Origin: Branchiostoma belcheri
Lineage: Eukaryota; Chordata; Leptocardii; Amphioxiformes; Branchiostomatidae
Reading direction: 5' to 3'
NCBI RefSeq assembly: GCF_001625305.1
Contig: NW_017802603.1
Coordinates: 329,585 to 393,584 of the forward strand
DNA: 64,000 bases
The notes under the pieces are model-generated. The model was not told the DNA's origin. It was given only the letters and a program-made list of their open reading frames with translations, and did not search any database. Below, piece after piece: positions 53,501-64,000 of this stretch (position 1 is its first letter; each line of letters begins with the position of its first letter). A program made the translations under genes and the position numbers.

Positions 53501-56500
53501 CCCATGTGTGTTCTAAGTGCTGTGGGAGAATACAGAAACACCTGATGGCTGTGGGTATTGTACTGTCGCGCTCCGCCATACTTGTCAATACCACACCTTC
53601 ACGTTGTTCACGTCGATTAAATCTCACCTCAGGGGAAAACGAAAATATTGAAAATAACGCTGACAAGCCCACATCGCCACCTTGCGTCGCACTTAAAATT
53701 CTTCACGCATTACGGGAGACAGTGCGGGGAAAATAGACGGGCTGGTCGATTTGCACATAAAGGTTTTTATCCACGCCTCGGGGCCCTGCTGCCCGGCTCC
53801 CGCTACTAGGCCACCATTATCCTTGCATGGACCTGCCCCCAGGGTCGGCACAAGTGAAAGTTATTTCATCCCAGAAGTCGGCGATAAGATGCTGCACAGA
53901 TTGCAAAACGTCCAAAGTGATCTCAATATTCATTACTTTAAAGCGTCGAACAGTTAAGATACGACGTACTTGTAAATCGGCATCCTGCGCATATTCAGGG
54001 ATATGCACATCACATACAGGAACATTGCATGTTTGCCCAGAGGTAATGTAAATCTAAAGCAAAGAAACAAATTTTATGTGACAAGAATAACTGTACAAAC
54101 ACATAAGTCGATTTCACTATACTATGATGCTTGAACAAAAATGGAACCGGCACACCACACGCCGATTAGAAGAAGAATATGTTTGTGCCATTATACTCTT
54201 TTTGTGAAGCTAGAGACGGCAGTCAGTTCGTTTTCAGTTCAAATATTGTATATACCTGATATAACTCAGGGTCCCTTGAATAGCTATGATATCAAACGAT
54301 AGCTATAACTGAAAGAAATCTGTGACAACAATTTGACACTTTTTCACTCAACAGTCAATTTACTGGAAAAAAACTCTGACTAGGTTTTGAAGTGGTGGAT
54401 AGCTATTCAGTACCAGGAGCACTGCCTCATGCAAAAACTGCGGAAGTCGTGGCCTTTAACATACAGCGCGCTCTGATAAGGCGGTAATGTACTCTGTGGA
54501 TTGATGGTGGGACTTCAGCAGAGTCACGGTATATCACGGTATATCCTAATATAGCTCTGAGGTTGGAGTGTGTGTAGTAGATAAAGGTGGGCATCACTCG
54601 ACGAGCGACATTTATTATAATATCACGGGAAAAGTTACGGCGTGGTCTTTGACTACATTTGAACACGAAACACACGAACTGGCACGGCAAATAGCCGGGT
54701 ATTCAGAACGTAACAAGCACGATTTACACTCCACACGGCAGTAAATAGAACCTCCCTTGGGGTGCCTTTATCCTTGGTGTACATCGACCAAACGGAAAAT
54801 AAGCCTGACATTTGTGAGAGCAACTGTGCCAAGTGGAGATCCCAGAACCTCACAAATGCGACCCCTTCATATCTATTGACGTCAATTGGTACACTTCCTG
54901 GGACATCTTGAGTCCTTCTTGAATTCCCAAAGGCCTTCTTGATATCCCTAACAGACACGCATCACATATGGTACCAGATTGAATGGCGGCCCTATCGATG
55001 GCAGTAAAGCACGTCGTACAGTAAAACCACGATTTAAAGTTGTCTCCCTAATGTTCATCCATAGATCTTCAAATAATAAAGAATTTCACCGTTATCAAGG
55101 ATCCCACAGAAATGGCCAGTTGGCAGCGATAACGTTCACACGGTAACAAACGCGCTGGGAATCCGTTTACGGCGTCTTTATGTTAGTGAATTGATGAGGT
55201 GTACGGGACTGGATGGCAGGGCTATGTTCTAATGGGATAGCGGTGCGAACCATGCTAACCGGGCGGCAGTGTTCGCGCTGTTGTTGTGGTAATGTCACGG
55301 TACGGTGTCTGAATCCACAGTAAGTTATAACTTTTACACCAGAGAATCCCGGTGAGCTTTGTTCTCTCTAAGGGATACCGATGTCTTAATTGGGAATTTA
55401 AAGTTAGGTAAATTGATACAATTGGGAGTAACAAAATGACGCTTTGCCCTGGAAGTATTTGTTGTGATATGTTATTTTTATTAAATCCAATTGGCAGTTT
55501 AGTTTAATTCTTGTTGCCCTATCTTGTCGTTACGATTCAAGTCACTGCCTTTTCCATTAGTCACTTATTCCGAGAACCTTCTCTAAATTTACACAATAAA
55601 TTAATGCCCGATGGAACTTTTGTCCTTGAAATTTTCTTCAAACAGAAACTTTTAATTCAAATCACTATGCCCACCGGGTAATAAGCAAATTTTACTCGCC
55701 CATCTATCTACATGCCCGTTCAGTACCGCTCAGCAATTAATCGTTGGAAGCTGACTGTCGTGTTTAATGCACGGCAGCGACTGAGAGAAGAAATAACGTA
55801 TGCCGAGAGTTAATACGCACGGATGTACCAGAAAGGAGCGCCACTATCCCTTTAGGAGATCCAGAGCGTCGCTGTTTAAACAAGGCCTTTTGAACCACTC
55901 AACCGCCGCTTTTATCAATTGAAGAACGCAGCGATGGTAACCAAGTTTAGTTGCTGAGGATTATCAAATTAGAGACGATTTTCTCAATACCCGAGCGTAG
56001 GGCTTTTCATTTTCTGTCGGTATGGATCGCTTGTTATCTGATTATGACGCAGTTCTCCGCGACATGCAGCGGGATGTTTTGTTGGCCTATTGTTATTAAA
56101 TGACGTACGTATTGGCAAAAAAATCATGCGATGTGCAAAATCAACGTCAATCCTGAATAACAAGTGGAAGGCGCCGTCCATGGTGATGAATATATTGTTG
56201 TTATTAAAGGAAGTTACAGTGATGCTCTTTCTGGACACCGGCAATGGCAGACGAAATTGTGCATCAATGTGTACGGTAAGAAAGTCTTGCAAAATACTTC
56301 AAGTACCATTGTGACATGAAATCAAATATAAAAAGAACTCGTCGGGATAAACAAAAATTCAGAATAACATGAGCTCCTTTGGAATCTTAATAGTCCTTGA
56401 GTTTTCATCAGTCTAACAGCCAATAAACCAGCCCACGCGTAACACCCCGGGAAGGCCAATAGGACGTAGCCTCTGAAGAATTTGCGGTAATATTGACTAT

Positions 56501-59500
56501 CCTTTTTGAGCAATCACGCTGTCGCTAGAAATGGCAAAATATCCCGCTGTGCCTCGGCTGCTTCAGCTATCTGAATAAAATGTTTTTTCCTACAAGCGTG
56601 AAACTAGATGCACTTCGAATTCCTATCACCGAGAGGTAGGCGGCATATCTCGGGAGATATCGCGAGATTATATGAAAATGTACCACGTTCTGTGAACTGA
56701 GACAAATCTGCTATTTTTATCAGGAAGTAATGGAAAAGACTACAACAGCGCACAATCTATACACGCTAGGGAAAGCAGTATTTGCTGCTAGCCGCGGGCC
56801 GCTTTAGGCCCCATCTCAGCTTTGACTCTGCCTCACCAACACTGGTTAGTGAGATAGCAAAAGCTCTGCTATACATTACAACTTGACGTTTGGTTTTGAG
56901 GCTAATCTTGGAGTTCTGTACTTGTCGTTTCTACACGACGAGCAAGCAAAAACGGGCTTATTATGTATTTCGTTTGATCGATTTGCGGTCTGTTGGTAGA
57001 GTTAACAAACTGATGCATTAGTGTTTTAAGTCTGGGTACTTCCATTGCACAGACAGCTAATTATAAGATGTTTATCTTTGTGTGTCGTGGTCTATGGTGT
57101 GTGTTGGGTGGGGTGGGGGCGGTAATTACAACCCAACAGAACATCTGTGCTCATAGACATAGACTACACGTCCTAACAGAGTTTCCTAACAAAACGATGT
57201 GAACCACAAAATGAACTTAAAATGGTCGATGGATCAAAATACTTCTGTATGCATGGAGAGGCTGTTAAGTGCACAATTTCATTGTACCGGGTAGACATTG
57301 ACTGATCGGTGATAGGAAAATGATAGCAAACCGGCAAAATACCCTGACCTCAATATCGAACAAGCACAAATGACCTAACTAGAACCTTGGTCACGCCAGC
57401 CGGGCGGGCTGGGCGCAGTGGTGGTCACGAGAACGCCGACATCGTACCGACCAGCCGGAATTACCCGTGCAGGATTGACAGGCGGATTATTCCGATCCGA
57501 GAGGTTGGCTGGAGGGTGGCGGCGGGGTCTACTCGGGTAGTTTTTTTCCAATCTAACCTGGAACAGCCGACAGTCCAATAACTCCAATAACTCCGTGACA
57601 TTTGTGTCTGTCAATTTGTGAGCTGATGTAATGGGTCGGGTGATCATGTAAGGCAGTGAGGCTATGAAACTTCCATTTTACAGACAACGCTTGTCATTCA
57701 TGTTGTTTTACCCGTTAGAAAAATGACCTTCCAGAGTTTACTTAAATGATTGAATTGGCTCCAATGGTCTCTGTGATAGATGGGTTAATCCATACAATTA
57801 GAAAGACGCGCCTGCGGTATTTATCAGACTAAAAATAATCACACAAAAAGTTGATAAAATTGATCCTAGCTATATGACTGTCGTCTATCTTTCCTAAAAA
57901 TAGTATTCTGGTTGATACGTAAACAAGGTGACACATTGTCAATGGATATTCATGGCCAGTCTGATATTCATAAGGTTCTCGCGGACGAGCTTGTACGGAG
58001 ACAGTGATTTATCGGCCCCTGGAGCGGCCAGCCCCAACTCGGTAGGCCGAGCAGTAATGACTAATAACGCGCGTCATCAGCCCAACGATTACTCCCCTCC
58101 CTTGCACGGCAGCAGCAGCGGCCGCCGCACTTCTCCAGTCCGTACTCAGCCGAGCGCCCGCCAGTAACTCAGCATCATCCGTGCTTCCTTCGGCATTCCC
58201 GGATTTTCTTCCTGCCTTGCTTCATCCGCGGGCCGTTAAATAATTGAAAGCGCTGATCCGGACTGGCAGGGCTGTTTGTGGGACCAGGTGAGTGCGGGGA
58301 TTAGCTCTGCGGGACAGGCTGGTGACACGGCAGTAATGCGGGGGGACTTAGTCCTCACCAGGACCTGCAGAGCTGGAAAATCTCAGCCAGCAGCGGAAAA
58401 TAGATTTTGGCTCTGGCTTTTGGCTTACCATCGATTTTAAAGGCCTTGGGTTTGTACATCCGCCCAGTTTGTGATCCTGCTTGTCTTTGCGCGGAAGGCG
58501 TGAGGTAGCTAAAGGTGCGATGTAATTTCAAAAACACATCAATCTGCTGCAAAATTTGCATCTAAATTGACATCTCCTTGTTGCTCGTGTCAAGTCTCTC
58601 GGTAGTAGCCACCATTACCCTGTCCCATCATCAACAACAGCAGATACAGGCGGCTCCTAGGGAAAACTAATTGGTCAAAGATTCATCAAAATGCTGACTT
58701 GATGAATTAGCATGTTGTGGTGTGACACGCCGATGACTTTGCTCTGCACATCCATATCTGATAACAACCTAGCGGTCTGAAGTGATGTATAACTTATCAG
58801 CGCTTCTGGTTTTAATCTCGTCCTCCCAACTGCTAGAATTTTCCACGGAAAATGAGCACGTCTGATAGATCGTTTTTATTTAATTGTATATAGCAAAGTA
58901 CACTGAAGGCTACTCGAGTTGTAGTAGCAGTTGTAGCGTGGCATAATTTTCAGTCATCAGGCTATTAGAGCGAGCTTGGCTGCACAGTTGCGTGTACTGA
59001 ATGTGAGAATGGTGGTTACTAGCTAGACATTCTGCCTTTTTTTAGCGCATTCGCTGAAAATATAGTGCCGTTGGATGATTCCAGTATTCACTCGAGTTTT
59101 GTTTATGTCCCGCACATATCAGTTGATGTTGAGAATGTTCCAAGTGCAGGCCTGTGATAGTCTGCTCAGAGAACCTTGTAATTCCTAAATGAGGTTCTGT
59201 ATGGTACGATAACTGCCAAAATCACAGTGATACGTAATCTAGCTCCGGTTACATTTTGTACATTTTTCTGAAGAAAGGGTTATAAAATATATGATAATCT
59301 GAATTGTAGGTTGCAAAAGCAGTGCTGCCATCAGCCAGAAAAGGATGATAACGTCCTGTTCAGAATGATAATTTCCGTGACTAACATACAGAAATGGCGC
59401 ACCACGCCATCTCCCTGTATCCTTGTTGAGCACCATTTCACGACCCACTCACATGCCCTCCATGTGTCTCTCTGTCGGTACATGTATACGTGGGAAAACA

Positions 59501-60550
59501 TTACGACTGTAACATGCCGTACTTCACCTCTTTAGCGCTGCCCCAAAACCTCTCGCAGAGAGCGTAATGAAAGCGTTTTAATTCATTTACAGCATTAGGG
59601 GTTCGTTGGGCTGCCGTGATAGACAAGCGTTGCGCCGTGTTTGGCACTGCGAGCATCCTTGGCGAATCACGGTTCCACTCTCCTCCCCGCGTCTGAGGTT
59701 TCATGCAGTTTCTCTCCTCTAGATCAAGGCCGTCACTTTTTCATTATCGTCAGTTCACCTTACTTCAATTAGTACTTGATTCTCATTACAAGAATATAAA
59801 AAATCCCATGCTCTCTGGTTAAGATATTCCTAAGACGTGTATGTATATGTTATAGAGGGAACAGTTTAAAAGGGAACCGACGGGAGATCTACTACATGTA
59901 CGCTGAAATAACCGGCAGGTAGCGTCGGTTTTGGGTCGGTTTTGGGAACTACTTAATGGAATGTGCAGACACCATCTAACAATGACGTTAATACAAAGAG
60001 AGGGTTTGCATATAAAGTTCTGTAATTACAGGACAGGGAGTACATAAAACTGTTACGACCGAAGAGCGCTGTCGAGGACGCATCAAATGCGCACGTCAGA
60101 TGGTGCGATGAGCATCAGGAAACACCGCCTTCAACACTCACATGCACTATTTCAGCTACATGAATAAGCACATGCGTCAGCTCAGTAAAAGACGACTTCT
60201 TTATACTATATTTACAAGGACATCAAAGAAAGTTTTGGGGACTTTAAATTAAAGCAAAGTACACGCGCTGTTTCTTCTAGCGAGTGACTCATGACTCATA
60301 ACTTTGATATTTTGTTAGGGAGGAAACGTGATCAGGCATTTCTGTACATGTTACTCCCGTTATTAACGTTGTCATGAGAACATCTGTAATACTGATTGAT
60401 ATATAACACTGGTAGTAAATCATTCTATAAACGTACTAAAACATTCATGTCTGCAAATTATTTCTTTTTTTTTGGTTCATCGATTTTGCCCTTCAATTTC
60501 CCCGCCATGGTTGCTATGAATACATCCATTCCATCGCCTCGGCTAAAGTG

Positions 60551-60700
60551 AATTATAATGTTCAAATGGCGAAGAAATGTATGTATAAATAATATTTTGC
60601 CCTGGACAACTTTGACATTTGTTATACTGTTTTGTTTGATTTTATGAATGCCTGGGCTAAGGGAAGCTAATTAAATTATAATGTTCAAATGACGAAGAAA
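60551..60700 (+). repeat. Direct repeat just upstream of the 60.8 kb exon
   Basis: AATTATAATGTTCAAATG, then GCGAAGAAATGTATGT at 60551-60584, recurs with few changes from 60674, 123 bp apart. The intervening DNA is AT-rich. Confidence 0.7.
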
Positions 60701-60776
60701 TTTATGTCTATAACTGAAATTCACCAAATTACCAGGGACAGTTGCTCTTTGATATTAAAATGTGTTTTTTTTTCAG

Positions 60777-61008
60777 GACGCAGAAGTATCACCGTGATGG
60801 TCCGCCTGCACGGCCGAGCCCCGACCAAGCGGGACCGCGAGGCGGAGAAGCCCCTCCTGCCGCTGGCTATCGGGGAGCTGAAGGACGAGCCTACGGGCAG
60901 GGTGACGCTCCAGCCCGACCACGACTTCGCCCACTCTGATACCCGTGAGAAGGCCCGGAAGATCCCGGGTATCAAAGTGCTGGACAGCGGCAAGGATAAC
61001 TCCTGCAG
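60777..61008 (+). CDS. Exon of an unidentified protein-coding gene (partial)
   Basis: A strong acceptor (T-run then CAG at 60764-60776) opens a frame with mostly G/C third positions, and it ends at CAG|GTTAAA (61008); AAAG|GTCAGC at 61015 is an alternative donor. The peptide begins RRSITVMVRLHG, continues through REAEKPLLPLAIGELKDEP, TLQPDHDFAHSD and KARKIPGIKVLDSG, and is hydrophilic and charged. There is no hydrophobic segment or domain I recognise. An ATG at 60797 could be the start, with the preceding bases 5' UTR, or the exon could be internal with phase 1 entry. After 61008 the codon bias vanishes and the sequence turns AT-rich, as expected of intron. The rest of the gene was not found and probably lies downstream of the window. 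Confidence 0.6.
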
Positions 61009-61015
61009 GTTAAAG

Positions 61016-64000
61016 GTCAGCAACATGACTATGAACTTCACTTGGACAACTGCACCAAATTACATGGCACCAAATTATCATAGTGTAGATGTTGAGTCAG
61101 GTAAAGTAGATAGTCATAGGGGCTTTGTTGAAACTATTGGAGCTAAAGAAATGCTATTTCAGGATATTTTGTTACTGCATAGAAATTCTCCCTAACCTTC
61201 AGTGGCATTTGACATTACCGTAGACAAATGACATTGTATTATGATCTTCAGTAATATATTACAACTCAAAGCCTTCTTTATTACTGTCTCGGTAATGACC
61301 TTAAAAGCTAAGTACAAGTCGACGATAATACATGATTCATATATGGGAGAACGTCGTGATTTCCCACAACGCTAAGCCCTGCTGACGTCACGAGGACGAA
61401 CGACGTCGTTCATTCCTGAGTAATGTCATTCTCGTTCCCAGTGGTGCAGGGTGGAATATCGACCTTCCCTTTGCAAATCACATCATTCCGTTTGTCCTCT
61501 GTACAAGTTTGTCGCAGAGGTGATTTTTTGCAGACATTCAGTCTTTCAGTCAGCATAATTCAGCCCCATGCGTCAGATTAAACCGCACAAGCTCAAGGTC
61601 ACATATCTGCTGGAGATGCTTTGGTTTTTTGACAAAATTCCTTACAGATGTGAGGTGCGTTCATGCAGTGATAACCCGAATTGACTAAAATGAATAGGAA
61701 TGCCACCGTGACAAATTAGGTCCTCAGTGAGTTAGATCTGTATCAAAAGCCATGAAAATTTGACCGTATTACTGTGATACATGCAGAATCTTATGTGGCT
61801 TTGTTGTAAGTTTGACAAATCGTGAGAGGATTTTGGATGTTCAATGAACTTATTCAATTTAAGAATTAAGGTATTTTCCACGGGTGTCGTTGTCAGGTAG
61901 CATGGGATCTGACTGTGAAATATGTGAGAGTTAATGGCAAACAGGTAAGTGTTATTGAGGTCCGTACTTCATCTGTGAAGAGCCGCGGGTTGGATTACTG
62001 GAATGTGACACAGGGGACATGTGACGCGACCACTTCCAGGAAACTAGACAGACCGACTGTTATAGAGAGATAAATAGGCAAGCCTAATATCAACGATAGT
62101 CATAACAAAAGGCCATTTGAAGTAGTTTCTTTCAGGTGGAAAATAAGTAGATTATGACCATGGCACATTTTTTTGTATGAGAATGTATCTTATCATGCGA
62201 ATACTGAGCAAATGGCCATGACCAATGGCCGGAAAATCGCAAATCGTTTGGTGAGCCAAATTTTCGCCTTTCTGTCTACATCCTGCCCCACATTCTTTGT
62301 AGTTCTTATCCGGTCGGAAACATCCAGGCCGACTCTGATTATGCTAAATGATTAGGCCAAGGCAATCTCTGACATTGGTGACAAATGTTGGAAGTCAAAC
62401 AACCGATTTGACCTAGTTGAGAATGGACGTTAATTACGAGGTCGGCCCCGGTCTCATATATCTTTTCCAGGGCTACATTCCATCAGTAGTTCCGGTCCGC
62501 CTCTACTGACGCCCAGTCCGCTAGACCGAGTCAAATTAATCCAACCCACCATATAATCTGCCGGAAACTCAAGCAAAGAAAATCCGCGAGGTGTTCACGC
62601 AATAAAGCCTCTGGACCGGCGAGCTTTTGTTTTAATCTGGGATTTTACGACCGGTTACGACTGGAATGTGTTTTGCGCCTGCCCTTTTGACCACAGGCCT
62701 GCTGACAGGTTTACGACACGTCCCGACACATGATCAATGGTGGTTTATCCAAATACCCCTGTTTATATGCAAATTCTCGTCCATCTGCTTCCAACCCATG
62801 TTTTTGGGCGGATTTTTTTGCGACGATCGATATTTCATATAATGGTGGAAAGGCTCGGTCTATGCGGGGTGCTGACACGCCTTATCAAGAGATTGAAGAA
62901 ATAACATAAACCACAAATTTCCTTTCTTTGTCTGTCTACTTTTGATACGACACCTTCTTCAATTTAAACTGCTGGACACTTTTTGTTTTTACATGTCTAG
63001 TACAATGGTAAGACGAATTGTAAATAATGGTACGTACATGGCCTAAACAGCTTTCTGAAAATTAGATACTGCTTTACAAGAAGTTTGTGTTTGAATATTT
63101 TGTTCAATATGACTTTATGATATTCAGATTATGTACAGTACAGTCCAAACAAAGCTTCCTATGTAGTCTCATAGTAGTCACATAGGGAAACGTCACTCTC
63201 TCCGTCCAAATATTAACAACCGAGCTTTGTTACTCGGGTGGAATATTAGATTAGACTGTTATGATGGGCACTAAATTAGCCCTTATATGGTTAAGTCATG
63301 TTGAGATGAATACTAGTATGTCCACGCGTTTAGATTTTGCGTCCGATTTTCCTCCCCGCGGATATTTTGGTATCGCCCCCTTACCCGCTACATGTATATA
63401 AATGCTACCGCCTATCGCCAATCTCAGAATCGACACTAATATAACCCACCAGAAATTCAGGTTTCATCAAACGTGATTTGTCACATGGCTGACAGTCAGA
63501 AAAGTACGGTCATCTCCATCAAACGCGTCGGCTGTCATCCGCGGGGAGCGTCCGTAATAACAAACTCTACCTCATGTCAGTCTGACAAAATATATTCGTT
63601 TAGAATATCTCGTGCCGTTTTTTCGGACGGAATAAACATCAGCAATGAGTGTTGTTTATCATCATATTCTTCCATGGACATGGTGTGGTTAAAATGAAAT
63701 TAATCGTGCACATTAATTAGAACCTAATCAACATTGCACTTCAGTGTATACATAATGACGAGGGACAGACTACGTTGGGTGGTGGAAATTTGCGAAGCTG
63801 CTTATGTATTTGTCGTCGCTTTCAAATATTTTCCACAATTTTGTTCAGCTCCTTCCAAAACATACCCCGTGATCTGTCCTTTTTTAAACTAGTTAGTATA
63901 GGACATGATTGTGGAAGACAGGGACAAGCGGAGGAGAATTAACCAGAGGATCTGAACTGACAAGAATATCTGGTCCAAGTCTGGTATCACGGGGAATCAA
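61016..64000. other. Non-coding region after the 60.8 kb exon
   Basis: Probably intron of the gene that owns the 60,777 exon, or intergenic. AT-rich except for the block at 62,425-62,800. No further exon was recognised. Confidence 0.45.
62425..62800. promoter_or_regulatory. Candidate conserved non-coding block
   Basis: A mixed GC/AT block free of open frames, holding GTTAATTACG, CAAATTAATCC, TTTTAATCTGG and a perfect POU octamer ATGCAAAT at 62767-62774. Its composition differs from the AT-rich surroundings. A regulatory function is inferred only. Confidence 0.3.

Larger units (their letters stand above)
44767..60776. other. Non-coding region between the foldback element and the 60.8 kb exon
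   Basis: About 16 kb with no supportable gene. Longer open frames (49757-50284 and 50849-51415 on the minus strand) show no domain or codon bias. GC-rich blocks near 51,900-52,200 and 57,960-58,340 may be regulatory. Octamers are at 49117-49124 and 58554-58561. The octamer/CRE pair at 47.56 kb is listed separately. Confidence 0.5.

Noticed and set aside
39986..64000. Search for a linked Tlx or NK homeodomain
   Set aside because: No WFQNRRT or similar helix 3 coding sequence was seen by eye on either strand. A profile search would be decisive.

Overview
This 64 kb window is invertebrate chordate nuclear DNA, most likely amphioxus (Branchiostoma). The reasons are a complete two-exon Lbx (ladybird) homeobox gene whose N-terminus, eh1-like motif, linker motif and homeodomain are all very close to vertebrate Lbx; spliced genes with GT-AG introns and short exons; low gene density; and a striking excess of the palindromic word TACATGTA. 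The species assignment is inference, because no database was searched. No prokaryotic features, rRNA, convincing tRNA or CRISPR array were seen.

Layout: 1-15.3 kb is non-coding, with GC-rich blocks and clusters of homeodomain-type TAAT/ATTA cores. Lbx lies on the + strand at 15,780-18,297 (exons 15,780-16,122 and 17,684-18,297; 318 aa predicted). From 18.3 to 40 kb is a gene desert with small repeats, an (ATAAC)n microsatellite at 37.7 kb and a 94-bp palindromic MITE at 34.8 kb with an 8-bp target-site duplication. From 39,986 to 41,786 on the - strand is a five-exon gene for a TMEM86/YhhN-family lysoplasmalogenase (305 aa predicted). About 0.7 kb upstream of its start codon sits a 2,289-bp foldback element (42,472-44,760). 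Its arms of about 0.9 kb are near-identical, contain a minisatellite, and are flanked by an exact 6-bp duplication (CAGGCT). From 44.8 to 60.7 kb is again mostly non-coding, with a notable octamer + CRE site pair at 47.56 kb. One well-supported exon of an unidentified + strand gene lies at 60,777-61,008. The remainder is non-coding, with another candidate regulatory block near 62.4-62.8 kb.

Functionally, Lbx is a developmental transcription factor, and the large non-coding flanks are probably its regulatory landscape. TMEM86 is a housekeeping lipid enzyme with no obvious functional tie to Lbx. The most novel item is the foldback element. I recognise no transposase in it and could not assign it to a superfamily.
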